NCBI GenBank assembly: GCA_013339895.1 | Contig: JABACO010000008.1 | Location: 6,855,262 to 6,919,261 of the forward strand | DNA from: Ephydatia muelleri | Taxonomy: Eukaryota; Porifera; Demospongiae; Spongillida; Spongillidae | Length of the DNA: 64,000 nucleotides | Reading direction: 5' to 3' | Shown here: piece by piece, positions 23,570-34,822 of the stretch | How the letters are laid out: each line of letters opens with the position of its first letter | How positions within the stretch are numbered: position 1 is the stretch's first letter | Made by a program: the position numbers and the translations under genes | Notes under the pieces: generated by a model | Databases searched by the model: none | Told to the model about the DNA's origin: nothing | The model's input: only the letters and a program-made list of their open reading frames with translations

Positions 23570-24631
23570 ATGAAAATCGAATCAGTTAAACGCCAAGCAA
23601 ATTGTAAATCGATCAATATGGAGCATAATGGAATAACGAGAGCAATAACTGCGCACGTGCTTTTGGTGAACAAAATGATTGGTTGGAGCCCACTAGTGGC
23701 ATTTGATTTTTCAAGCGATCTGCAGTTTTCCTTAACAGATTGCTCATCACACTACGTCAGCCGGTTGTCCAAGCGCACAGATTTCATTACCACCTGTGTT
23801 TGCGGATGTTTCGTTGGAGCAAAGTTACCCCTTGTATTGTTGTTTTTACGCGATAACGTATTCAGGCAGCATGCAGAGGCATGCAGAATTTGTTCCAATG
23901 CTGTGCAGGGTTTATGTACTGCTCATCAACGAGGAGTACTGCACCAACATATCAATGTTCAGATTATGAGACAGAACTTAGTATTCATGGTCTTTGGAAT
24001 CAATACATGGGTAGATCATGTGGCTACACACCCAACATCTATTTGCTATGCATGCTGCAAAGTTATTGAGAGGTACCAAACAGCAATGAGGCTTGGTAAA
24101 ATATTCAGGCATCTCACAAATGTATTTGATGGTTGAGAGCTCATGCTGATCAGAACTGCACCTTTTGTGAGTATGCCAGCAGCATTAGAAAAGGTGGATG
24201 TCCTAAAATTAAAAAAAACTTACTAGGCATCCATTTGTTAATCCTACCCGAAGTTTGTTGGAGCACATCCATAGAATAGCACCTCATCCTCTTGTACCAT
24301 TTTCCAATGACATGCCGAAAGTTTTCAATCATCTTATCTGGAAAAATGCCGAATGTCCATTGTGCTTGAATCTACTCAACAGCCCTATAGTTATTAATAG
24401 AACTAGTCTATACTTTGCTCTCAATGCTATTCTTCTTGGTTACAAGTGTGTGGTCAGTTGTTATGTCCCTGTTGCTATGGTGACTATTTGAATGACATAA
24501 AGACTGTTAGGCAAGCGTGCTATCTAATACAGGACATGCATTATCGTGATAATGTGCAAGTTGAACGGGTGGAGCTAATACGGGTGGTTGCGTCACTCGT
24601 CTTGACCTGCGTATGCAATGAAGTGTTATAA
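23570..24631 (+). pseudogene. RAG1 amino-terminal-like locus, copy 1 (zinc-binding region and RING)
   Basis: The frame from 23570 ends with EACRICSNAVQ, then LVFMVFGINTWVDHVATHPT followed by SICYACCKVIE. Vertebrate RAG1 has the same succession before its RING: 'CRICGNSF', then 'AKVFRID....VDSIHPTEFCHNCW'. A -1 shift at about 24130 continues with W-x3-H then NCTFC, matching RAG1 'W-x-x-H..CDIC'. Another frame from 24255 gives PHPLVPFSNDMPKVF and ECPLCLNLLNSPI (RING first pair), and a further one from 24446 gives LLCPCCYGDYLND (RING last pair, RAG1 'YCPSCRYPCF'). So the order CxxC, HPT..CxxC, W..CxxC, RING is kept over about 1 kb. The changes of frame may be tiny introns (a GTGAGT donor lies near 24165 and TTACTAG near 24225) or mutations. 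No sequence like the RAG1 DDE core follows. Confidence 0.65.
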
Positions 24632-25681
24632 CTAGTGCGCATCCGTAAGCGAGGTGAAATAGTTGTTGCATCTTACTTTCAGTTTAAGAGATGAAAAAAA
24701 GAGATCATTTTGTTTTTGGCTTCGAAACGTGTGTCTAAAGATGGTTTTCACTTTAAAGTTGCTAATTTGTCGTGTTTATTAAAGTTGATTAAGCATCGTT
24801 TATAACATGATGTAAACACATTTGCCTAACCTCAAGTTGTTAGTTTCCAAATATTAGATTTTTTCATACTCCTATTCCCGTTCAAAAGGCATTGCGTTCT
24901 TTCGTGGACACTCGGTACATGTATACGGAAATATTTGATGATTCGCAATCCGCGAATTAATGACCTTGTCCATTTGACCGCTGATTTCTGGACATGAAGG
25001 AATCAGGATGAAACCTTCAATCTGCTTTGTAGATGTCAATGAAATATAAATTAGTTCTCATGAATGTTTTAAGATCGTCAGTACTACTACTGTCCAAACC
25101 GTAGCATTCGTGGAAAAGAACATAGGACCAATCAAAGTTGTTTTGTATATGATACATCTCGCGCATTTTAATTTTTGATCAATTCAGTACTACTCCAAAT
25201 TGTATCCTGCATAGCATGCCCACTTTAGTTAACTCTTTGAACGCCAAATGCATACATACGTGCATTCTCACACGACCATAACCATCTGTTGTGTTGATTA
25301 TTAAAATCGCTTTGAATACCATAGTACATGTACATACTGACATGCAATATACTGACATGCATGTAGATGCCATGGTGATGTAAAACGTGCCAACCCATTA
25401 GGGGTGAATGCACATCTTGTGCGTCTATTATTACCTAGCATGTATATGGTTGTAGTAACCTGTGCGGATTATGAACTGAGGAGTGAACTGGCATTTTAAA
25501 CATTATGTACTACACTGATTTGGGTTATGCATTCCTGCTCTGGGAGTACCTGAGGATGCATTAGTGAAGTTATCTGAATGATGGGTTTTTGAGAAGAAAT
25601 TACAGTTGCAGTAACCATGTCACATGTACTTATATGGTTACAAGTGCAGCAAGCCCATAGAAAAGGTGGTGGCATCAGTGT
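24632..25681. other. No gene recognised
   Basis: AT-rich spacer between the RAG1-like locus and the 3' end of TRAF B. No RAG1-core-like or RAG2-like coding was seen on either strand. Confidence 0.5.
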
Positions 25682-28600
25682 TTATTTTAACATGAGGGAT
25701 TCTGCAGCAATACTGGTATCCACAACAGTTCTTAAGAGGATGCAGTCATCCTTCACAAATCCTCCATTCAACAGCTGCTCATGACGAATGAACATTGGAC
25801 ATCCTGATGCTACATTCATCTCCTTCTGATTTGGCCTCTGAAATGGGTTGGATTGTGGATTGGGACAAAAGGCATCTGTGATATGCTTCTTGCCAGCCTG
25901 GTTTATGATGGTCAAAGACACCTTCTGTTTGAAGGGCCATGGCAATAGAGCATCAAAGGGACCCTTCATCACCACAAAGAAGAAGCTGAGGTGAGTACCC
26001 TTTCCCATCCCATCTCCATTCAGGTACACCCTTGCACACATCTTGTAGCCATGTCTGCTGGTGTAGAAAGGGATGGAGTACAGAGACATGGTCACTCCAT
26101 CCACTGCCTCTTTCCTCCTCCTTGCAAAGTCATCAATCTTCCACAGAAGTATCCCATTGTAGGTTGCTCTCTCGAGAAGCTGTAGTCTGAGCTCTTGGTC
26201 CAGACAGCTACTAAGACATCGATCCAATCCATGTTCTAGCTCAGCAGTTTTCACTGAAATATTTTCAACTCTCTCCAAGATGTGATCAGTGCTTCCAGCT
26301 TCAAGAGGTGAGAAATGACTTGCTAATGTGATTGCCTTCTTATGCTCATTTGGCTTCTGAACAGCAACTGTCAAATCTCTCTGAAGATTGTTCATTTTTT
26401 CATGTACTGAAGTGATTTGTGCACCAAAATCTGTACATCCAGTTGTAGTGTTCTGTCGATCATATCCATTTTCAAATCTCTGTTTCAGGTCCTCTAGTAG
26501 ACCCAATACTGAACTTATCTGATTCTCTATAGCTGACACGCACTTACTTAGGTGTTCAGTGGTTTCAATGATCTTGTCAACTTGGCCCTTCATGATAGCT
26601 GAATAGTCTGCTTGAAAGTAAGTGTGCTGGATTTGGTACTCATTAAAGTGCAAGGGCATCTTCTTTCTTTCACACTGGAATGATTAAAAGCCATCAATAG
26701 ATTAAATTAAAGTTCAAAGCAATAAATGTAGTCTAATGGTGCTTTAAGCAAGCATAGAGTCCAGGTCAAGCATTCATGCAGTAGTAGATTACCATTGTGT
26801 TACTATGCTCACAAGTTATGGATGGCATGAAACTTCTAATAATGTCTATGTTGGGGGGGGGGGAGGGGGAGGAGTGGGAGAGGGATGCAGGATCATTTAA
26901 CACATCACGTGAATAATTCCATCAACTAATACACATACCCCACTACTAAATTGGACTGCATCTTATTGCAGATCAGGTAATCTCTTTAATTGGCCAGTTC
27001 CGCTGCACATCAAATACTTTGTATCAATCTATATTTTGTTTGACACTGTCCTGTCCATAGAGTTGTGTATGATAACACATGTATGCAGTGAAGATAGTGG
27101 GTTTTTAATAATTTGCAAACTACATGTATCAATGTAGCTATGCATTCAGGCTTAATTTATTGACATGTACAAACCCAGACAGACATTAAAAGTTTGGCAA
27201 GTTCCCAATGCACCGTTACAGCAATAATTGAAGCCAATGAGTACGAGGGACACAGTGGGGTAAAGGGGGTTTCCCCACCTCTACCAACAATTGGTCATTG
27301 GACTAAGTGGAAAAAATTGGGACTTAAAGTATGCATGTTTTGAGTTGAACTAATGAGTTAACATTTGCATCATGACTGTATACCTTTTATTGATTATAAA
27401 AATTATTGAGATCGTGAACCACCCCCCCCCCCCCCAACTGACACCTCCTCTTCCTTGTAACTTAAAACTTTTTAAGACCTACCCCCCACACCCCCACACC
27501 CCCCACACCCCGAATAATTGCCAAAAATTAAAGCTAATAAGAATGCCAAGGGACACAGTGGGGTTTCCCCACCCCTACCAATGACTGGTCATTGGACTAA
27601 GTGGAAGGAATTGGGACTTAATAGATGCACATTTTGAGTCAAACTGGATGTTACATAACAAGTGATCAAAAACACTCTAGACTTTTCATGTATTAGAAAA
27701 AATTATTTAGATTGTGAACCAACACCCCCCTCTTGCCCCCCAACTGACACGACCTCTTCCTCATGACTTAAATCTTTTTTATGACATGTTTGTTTGCTCC
27801 CAACCAGCTCTGCAATATTGATACTATCTCCTCCCCCCTCAGTGATGTTTAACTACTTACCACAAAGGTGCAGCCATACTGTTTGAATGGACACGGAATC
27901 TCAGCCAATGGACAGTCCCCAGTCCTAGGATTGAGGTGGGCCTCAAGCTAACGGAAAGAGATCAGAATAGCATAGCAGCTTGTACCACATATGTGTGAGC
28001 ATCTAGCAGCTTACTTGTTGTAGTGTGAATTGAGGTCCAGGAACACAATGATTCGGACATGATCTCAAATGTTGTGGACACACATTTTTAATGTGGGCCT
28101 GAATTAAGAAATTAATAATTTCTCTAAACCATTCACTGCTGTGTTGATAATCTAAGCATTATATTGTTCATGTTCTTTATTTTCCATCAGCCTAATTGTT
28201 ACCTCAAGTTGTCCCACAGGAATCATCTGATTACAGAACTGACACTGCACTGGTCTCATAGGACACTCTTTGGTTTGATGGACAGAGAAAGTCCTATTCT
28301 GAACATTTAGTCCACACTGTCTACACAAAACATCACTATATTCACATCCTTGAGAGTGGCTCTATAAGTATGAAAGGAATTAGTAATAATTCTTGCCAAT
28401 ATGCTTAAGACTTACATCCAATTCCTTTAATGGTCCAAACCAAGGGCAGCCATTTTTGGAGGCATCACAATACACGTCCAAGGAAAGAATCTCTCTTTTA
28501 CATGCATTGTCTGGAAATACCTAACATAAAGCAAATGTAAACAGAATTCAAATAGAAGGTGAGTGCATCTACCAGTATTAACAATAGATCTGAACGATGC

Positions 28601-29397
28601 AATCAGGGTAGGTTGGTTGAACTGCCCATCCCCATCCCCATCTCCTCTCCTCCACCACCTACGTTTTGCATGGATGAACCAATTGAGAGTCCTGGACTGT
28701 ACACTGATTAATGACCACTGTATGCTGCACAGCATTAAATCCTTCCTACACTGTACAGAGTTCAGTTGACCCCCGTAGTGTCAAATTGATCTAACACCAC
28801 GTGTGTACATCCGGTGTTCAATTGACTTAGTATTTAATTCTGGTCCATTGCCCTCTTCTTCCTTAACTGTTTAGATCACAATTCTCCGTTTCCTGTTTGC
28901 ATGCTTGCATGGTGCATGTGACATCATGCACCACAGCTGACCAAAACAAGAGAAAGTAATAAAATTACAATATAATCTAGGTACGCAGCTACATACTATG
29001 GTTCGACCAGAGATATCTATCTCTGGTTGGCTGAGGTAATAAGTAACGACGTCTTATTTTATACTTTGTGCTTGCATGCTACCATATAATTTATTGCACT
29101 CATGGTCACCGATGAATACTAAATCCTGTGATGCGACATGCACAATACTGCAGACATATGCGAGAAGTCTCATGTGCAACGTTATGATACACAGTAAAGA
29201 CTTACTCCAGCTGCAGAGATGGGGGTTTTATCCAGCGGGCAGAGAGGGTTAGGGCCGTCCAGTATAGGTTCCAGACATCCTCTACAGAAGAGGTGTCCAC
29301 ACTCGGTCTGCACTGGGTTCCTCATGGCGGAGAGACAGGCGGGACACTCGTACCGCATCGGAAGTTGTGTCACAAACTTTGCTGTGTACCCAGACAC
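25682..29397 (-). CDS. TRAF-like RING/zinc-finger/MATH adaptor, gene B
   Basis: Six exons, all joined in phase 0: 29206-29397 (RING, CPACLSAMRNPVQTECGHLF and CPLD, residues 18-56), 28416-28520 (DNACKREILSLDVYCD), 28203-28361 (VLCRQCGLNVQNRTF and CPMRPVQCQFC), 28015-28098, 27861-27947 (LNPRTGDCPLAEIPCPF) and 25682-26674 (coiled coil about 215-365, then MATH from YNGILLWKIDDF at about 381). Total about 539 residues, normal for TRAF2/3-type proteins, which trimerise, bind receptor tails through MATH and act as E3 ligases in NF-kB/JNK signalling in the cytoplasm. All reading frames are intact. Odd: the RING exon has no in-frame ATG. It opens at VSGYTAKF and stays open upstream to an AG at about 29428, while an ATG two bases off frame lies at 29399. 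An upstream start exon, or a two-base change at the start, is needed. Paralogue of C at 47807-50131. Confidence 0.88.
26675..27235. other. TRAF B last intron (3' part); copied at 61690-62280
   Basis: Non-coding intron sequence with a G-run at 26852-26862. It aligns by eye with the region upstream of the TRAF D relic, showing that the duplication included intron sequence. Confidence 0.6.
27236..27790. repeat. About 300-bp tandem duplication inside TRAF B intron
   Basis: Two direct copies share GGGACACAGTGGGG, GGTCATTGGACTAAGTGGAA, ATTGGGACTTAA and GATCGTGAACC/GATTGTGAACC with a C-run. A third single copy is at about 62295-62530, upstream of TRAF D. Confidence 0.75.
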
Positions 29398-29429
29398 ATG
29401 GCATACTGGTTGATGAAGAGACTCATCCT

Positions 29430-31451
29430 ATGCGGAGAAGGGCAGTGGCATGAAATGTCCTATAGGGACACTATGGATGTACATAGTACCAACCGTATGG
29501 GGACACGAATTATACGATGCATGCACACGTATACAACGGATGAATCCTATGGTAAAAAACTACGTTGAAAACTGGGTACGTATTTTTGAAGTTTGAGAAG
29601 GTCACAAAGAAGCAAAGAAACTTGTTCGGATTATCTGTGTGGTTAGTCTAACTTCAGCGCTTGATTTAGTAACCCAATTGGTTGTAGAATGAAATATCAT
29701 AGCCTAATTTCAAGCCACTTCATGATCTATTCTTATTACACGAATTCAATTGATAGTATAATTGTGGAAATGAATCTTGACTCTGATGGTTGAAGCAACT
29801 GTCACATAATATTTATATTAGGTATTAAACCATCATGTTACAAAGTATGAAGAGGTTTGGATGATGCCCAAAGGGCGCTTTAACTACCCAGGCGTTTTGT
29901 GATGGTGTGCATGTAAAACATCAAGCAAGCTTTCTTTATATTTGAACCTAGTAGGTTAACTTGGATTTTGTATGTACAAAGTATATCATTCCTTATATTA
30001 AAACGTTTGGGATACACATCCCATTCTTCGAGCAACATGAAATCCACTTGAAGACGTAATAAATCATTCTATTTATATTGCTATATCATTGTAACTAGAT
30101 GGTGCCCACGTGCGCACTGTCCAAGTATTCATGTTTAATTAGATGTGATATACGTGCATGGATTTAATGATGGGCATTGCGCATAACCCTGCATATAAAT
30201 GTAGCTTTCAAACTGCTCATAAGACAGCTGCTGATATCAAAAGGCTCATTAATTGATCTGAGTGAGCGTGGTAACCTTCTAGCTCCTGAAAAAAGAAATG
30301 GCTTAGTGCTGTACATTAACTCCAACCTAACAAACACCAAACCAATTGAAATACCCAACAGAGTTGCTAAACAGTGGTTGAATGACTGTGAAGACAGTTG
30401 ACGAGAAAAAAAAACTAAGTCAACTGGAGGGGGGGGGGGGGGGGGAGTGTATGGAATTTTGTAAGTGTGATTGTGTAATCATCACATGGGTTGTTGAGTA
30501 ATAATTGTTAGTGAACAACATTAGTGAGTACCAGAATTGGGCGCAAGACAGAAGTAGTATATCCTAAATGAGATTTAGTACAAGACGCATGGCATACTGA
30601 TTGACAAGGATTATAAATTAACATCATTGCATGAGTCTGGGTACAATACTAACTCTCACATAAAAACTGGTAGTATTGCACTATATATATGGCTCACCAT
30701 GTCTTCTAATCGCAGTGATAGGATTGCACAAATTTACATACAGTGAATGGCTGATTGTTGACGTATATATAATCTTGTTAACCAGTTATGCATGGAATTG
30801 TAATATGTTTATCATTTTTCATGCATGGTATCAGAATACGTCCGCACTCTATGTATTATTTGTGATCTTGTGACGTTTCGGTTTGCAGCAGTTGTGATGT
30901 AAACCCAACTCTTTTGAGCCAGCGATGGTCATTAGTATTGTCTCTAATTGAGCTATACATGTATATGTAGCTATGTATGTATCTGGTAGCGCGTAGCTGT
31001 ACGCTGAGTGGATTTAGTGTTGTGTGTGGGTGCATACATGGTTGTAAGCTGAGTGCACTTAGGAATGCTTTGGTAGCCAATGCTGAATGTACTTATATAG
31101 TAATGTGTTGATAGTCGTGTATGTGCGCTGAGTGTGCAGTGTCAGGTTGGAAGACCTTATCACGCGCTGCATCCCTCCCCTACATGAAGACTGTAAGATA
31201 GCTATTTAACTTTTACACAGACCATGTTGCATGGTAACAATCACTTGTTTACGGCCGTCTATACACAATAACCACTGGCAATGTCGTGCTATATACATGG
31301 CCAGGCTGTGTATGCAAATTTGCATCTTTCACATATAATCGGTTAAACAATTAGCCACCCTAGTGTCACCTGACCCTTTGATGAATAGTTAACATTTAAT
31401 GCACTGTATGCTATTTAATTCTGTGTCTAACTTAACAGCCCCAACAATTAC
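29430..31451. other. TRAF B upstream region; no gene recognised
   Basis: Likely promoter and missing 5' exon region of TRAF B. A G-run at 30428-30444. No MATH-like coding that could belong to the orphan exon at 31452 was seen. Confidence 0.4.
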
Positions 31452-31547
31452 CATAAATGGGCATCCATATGGCTTGTAAGGACATGGTATCTCATCAGTA
31501 AGGTGACACTCTCCACTAGTAGTCCTAAGACCAAGGTGTGCCTCAAG
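31452..31547 (-). pseudogene. Orphan TRAF zinc-finger exon
   Basis: The exon reads LEAHLGLRTTSGECHLTDEI followed by PCPYKPYGCPFM, in frame, with AG and GT at its borders. It corresponds to the fifth exon of TRAF B and C (LEAHLNPRTGDCPLAE) but carries a three-residue insertion. No RING, other finger or MATH exons were found within about 2 kb either side. A remnant of another TRAF copy disrupted by the repeats at 32.1 kb and beyond, or an alternative exon; the former is more likely. Confidence 0.65.
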
Positions 31548-32090
31548 CTGAGGAAGTAGAACAATGTAAGGAGGATGTGCGTGTGTGTGTGTGTGTGTAC
31601 TGGAGGGGTTTTGTGCTGGATGTGATCTGCATGTGAATGTGTATAGTACTTGTTCCTAACACCTTATCCGAGTTCCACAATGTACGGGTCCCGAAGGCCT
31701 TTGACAAAGTCTACAAGGACGAATGCATTTACTCATTTTGCAATTATTTCAGCTAATCAATGTTATATAATATGCATTATGCACTAAGTAGATCATTTCT
31801 AATCTTGTTTAAAAAAAAACTTCATTCACCTTTAGAAATTACAGGGCTAGGCATTAATCTGGCTATATTGTAAAGCATTGCACATTTTCCTCAGTGCATA
31901 AAATTAGTTTTGTAATCTTTTTTAAATATAAGCAAGTCTTGAGTATGATGTCATTGTCGAATACCATTTTCCTCCTACCTCATAGTCTCCAGCTGGGTAA
32001 TCAAACGGCTTCACAGTGGGCTTCATATAGGAATAAAGAATGATACAAATAATACGTGCAAGAAGTCAAGCACGTGACGTGCATTTGCAT
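31548..32090. other. No gene recognised; short TG tract
   Basis: Contains a (TG)9 tract near 31580. No further TRAF exons were identified. Confidence 0.4.
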
Positions 32091-32267
32091 GATTACGTGT
32101 AGTTGGGCGTAGCCCGACCTTCGCGTATTGGCGGAAGGTCGGGTACCAAACCCGCACAGTTTTTGTACAGGCTGCAACGGGGATTGCAGTCCAATCGCAT
32201 TTCGATGCGGGAATCAACAAACACAAGTGTTTATTCATTCAATGTACAGCTGTTACAAGAGAGTTGT

Positions 32268-32444
32268 ATGGAGATAACAGTAGTGCAGTGTGTGATCGAG
32301 GCGGCCATGGAACTAGGCTACTCTTCAATGAAACCTGAACAGGTCGAAGTAGCTGTGGCTCTAATTGAAGGCAGCGACGTATATGATATTCTACCCACGG
32401 GTTTTGGTAAAAGCCTACGTTATGCTTGCTTGCCAGGCGTTTGA
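32268..32444 (+). pseudogene. RecQ-type helicase amino-terminal fragment (captured)
   Basis: From an ATG at 32268 the frame reads VVQCVIEAAMELGYSSMKPE, then QVEVAVALIEGSDVYDILPT followed by GFGKSL and RYACLPGV. This is motif 0 and motif I of RecQ helicases (LPTGxGKS binds ATP phosphates). The frame stops after about 58 residues, before motif II, so no helicase can be made. The inverted copy lies in the right arm (about 32960-33137), with LPTG changed to one reading QPTG and an extra stop. Captured fragment, not an active gene. Confidence 0.75.
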
Positions 32445-32551
32445 TAAATGCCAGAAGAAAAGAGCGGGGCTATTCCATTGTGTCTTAGCCTTCTGTGCCC
32501 CTCTTCCTCTTGCCGCTGCCGTTTTCTGGTTTCCAGCAAACTCAATAGCTA

Positions 32552-32745
32552 TAGGATGAGATAAAGTTTCCACCACTTGTCAGTAACCTCACCGGAAACA
32601 TAGGTGTTTTTAGGCCTTTAATGGAATAGGTAGAATTCTACCTATTCCATTAAAGGCCTAAAAACAACCTAAAAACAACCTAATAACAACCTATGTCTCT
32701 GGTGGTGAGGTTACTGACAAGTGGTGGAAACTTTATCTCATCCTA
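32552..32745. repeat. Inner palindrome 1 of the foldback element
   Basis: TAGGATGAGATAAAGTTTCC at the left pairs with GGAAACTTTATCTCATCCTA at the right. The centre is GGTAGAATTCTACC near 32640. The right half carries additional AACAACCTAA repeats absent from the left. Confidence 0.85.
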
Positions 32746-32748
32746 TTG

Positions 32749-32877
32749 AGGTAAGATATGCTTTACTTATAAAACATTTAATCATTGTTTACATCTTAAA
32801 GCAGGTTTCTACCGTAGAAACCTGCTTTAAGATGTAAACAATGATTAAATGTTTTATAAGTAAAGCATATCTTACCT
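32749..32877. repeat. Inner palindrome 2, nearly perfect hairpin
   Basis: AGGTAAGATATGCTTTACTT to its exact complement, centred on TTTCTACCGTAGAAA near 32814. The arms are about 62 bp with almost no mismatch, suggesting recent formation or selection for the hairpin. Confidence 0.9.
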
Positions 32878-33314
32878 GGTCTTTCATGATGGCCACTTAA
32901 AGGGAAACTACAACGACAATGGAATAGCCCCGCTCTTTCTTCAGACATTTATCAAACGCCACCGACAAGCAAGCATAACAGAGGCTTTTACCAAAACCCG
33001 TGGGTTGAATAGCAAATACGTCCCTGCCTTCAATTAGAGCCACAGCTACTTCGACCTGTTCAGGCTTCGTTGAAGAGTAGCCTAGTTAACGTTCCATGGC
33101 CGCCTCGATCACACACTGCACTACTGTTATCTCCATACAACTCTCTTGTAACAGCTGTACATTGAATGAATAAACACTTGTGTTTGTTGATTCCCGCATC
33201 GTATTCTGATTGGACTGCAATCCCCGTTGCAGCCTGTACAAAAACTGTGCGGGTTTGGTACCCGACCTTCCGCCAATACGCGAAGGTCGGGCTACGCCCA
33301 ACTAGATTACGTGT

Positions 33315-33948
33315 GCACTACAAGGGATGTCAACTTGATGTATTCCCTGTGCATACATCCTTCATGCAGAAAGTGACTGCAATCTTAATTGCTCTGTGGT
33401 GTGTTGCATTATGCCAGGGAAGTCCTGGAAAGGCCTATGTTCATGCAGACGTTACCAAAACTCAAGTGAATTTCCCTTGTCACCGTATGCATGGCTAACC
33501 TGTAGATGACAAATGTCTTCACTCATGCGTAACAACTGTGTCTCTGTTCATGAGGAGAGCGCATGTAAATAATGTACATTACACAATTATATAAGACATA
33601 TGTCGTCACTCATGCGTAACAAAAGTGATACAATAAATTGAGATGCTGAAATATATGTAAAGCAATGCAACACAATTTCACATACGGAAAGATGACGTAT
33701 CATGCATAGAGAGAGTTCTAATGGCAGAAATACGCAAATCCACGTCGCACCTGTATATATCAGTGTGAAGGAGGTACGCAATGCCGCTGATTCAGAGTAT
33801 CGGCACTTTGTTACCTCTTGTGGCCGGAGAATGGTTAGCTGTCACACTTTAGTTAGTTGAATATAGTTATACCATCCTGACACTCGCCAGGGCCGAGGGT
33901 TGGAGAAAAACGGGCAATGTTGTAGAAACACGCCTGACACGCAGATAC
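33315..33948. other. No gene recognised
   Basis: Short repeated phrases (GTCACTCATGCGTAACAA at about 33517 and 33610). No coding. Confidence 0.4.
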
Positions 33949-34014
33949 TAGTCTGGCATAGCCACACCCTCGCGTATACACGTGTATACGCGAGGGTGTG
34001 GCTACGCCAGACTA
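33949..34014. mobile_element. 66-bp palindromic miniature element
   Basis: TAGTCTGGCATAGCCACACC pairs with GGTGTGGCTACGCCAGACTA. The centre is ATACACGTGTAT. It is an almost perfect hairpin with terminal TAGTCT like its neighbour at 34043. Confidence 0.8.
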
Positions 34015-34042
34015 CGCGCAACGCTTCCTGTGCTGGTTTGAC

Positions 34043-34146
34043 TAGTCTCGTACCCAGACCCACGCCACACAGTAGCGGATGTTACGTGAAGTAGCGGTGA
34101 TGTAATCCATCCGCTGCTGTGGTGTGGGTCTGGGTACGAGACTAGA
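34043..34146. mobile_element. 104-bp MITE with TAGTCTCGTACCCAGACCC ends
   Basis: Terminal inverted repeats TAGTCTCGTACCCAGACCC and GGGTCTGGGTACGAGACTA. GTTTGAC flanks both sides (34036-34042 and 34147-34153). The same ends bound the 722-bp RecQ-carrying element at 34823, so this is an internally deleted relative. Confidence 0.8.
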
Positions 34147-34822
34147 GTTTGACCAGTATCCCACCATTTTAATTTAGTTCTGTGCGTGTATACGTATCGT
34201 TACGCTATCTTACGGTCGACTACTTCCGTCTCTGCGAACAATTAATTTACCATTATAAATACTGCTTATGACGTCATGAAAGTATCCCATACATGTACGT
34301 TTCGCTACATGTAGGACCGTTGTTCTTTCGCAGAAATAGATAATTGCTCATTCAGCACAATGGGTGGTTGTACGGTAGCTGAATTGGATCGTTGTATGGT
34401 TGCGGAATGGCACCCACCACAGTAGCACCCACCAGAGGCACCCACCACAGTGGCACACAGGTTTTGGTCGCGATCGCTGGTTTTGTATCGGTCGCGCTCG
34501 TTTATAAAATACGGTACGCAATGTGGTGAAATCAGCACTACTTTGGCAGAGACGCAAAGCTCTGTTTTTTCAGTCGGAGTACAAAGTAAGGGGTCTTTTA
34601 TTGTGTTTCTTGTAATAAAAATGTCGTTGTTTCCAGCTAGTGTTTGAAAAACGATGACAGCAGTTAACTCATTTTGAAGTAAGTTCTAATTATAGCGCGC
34701 ATCCCATTTCTACCTGCATACGTACCTAGCTGGGGTGTTGGAGGTGGTGTGTAGGATGTTGGAGGATAATATGAGTGTACTAGTGCTAGGATTGTAGGTG
34801 TCAGGGTTGGAGTTAGTTTTTT
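34147..34822. other. No gene recognised
   Basis: Includes a short CACCCACCACAGTGGCAC direct repeat near 34410-34455. No coding. Confidence 0.4.

Larger units (their letters stand above)
32100..33304. mobile_element. Foldback element with long inverted repeats and captured RecQ fragment
   Basis: The ends TAGTTGGGCGTAGCCCG and CGGGCTACGCCCAACTA begin inverted arms of about 385 bp (32100-32485 and 32917-33304) that match nearly base for base. GATTACGTG flanks both sides (32091-32099 and 33305-33313), a perfect 9-bp target-site duplication. Long terminal inverted repeats, 9-bp duplication and a captured host-gene piece are the features of Mutator-like Pack-MULEs, known from plants. The superfamily is inferred, since no transposase is present. 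Both arms contain the RecQ-like coding piece, in opposite orientation. The interior consists of two further palindromes (32552-32745 and 32749-32877). Confidence 0.85.

Noticed and set aside
24632..25681. A RAG1 catalytic core or RAG2-like Kelch gene after the RAG1-like locus
   Set aside because: No DDE-core or Kelch-like coding was seen in any frame up to the TRAF B stop, nor below 62540 on the minus strand for copy 2.
25991..26185. Plus-strand frames over the MATH exons (also near 48000-48300 and 61000-61240)
   Set aside because: Antisense shadows of the TRAF last exons, repeated because the exons are repeated.
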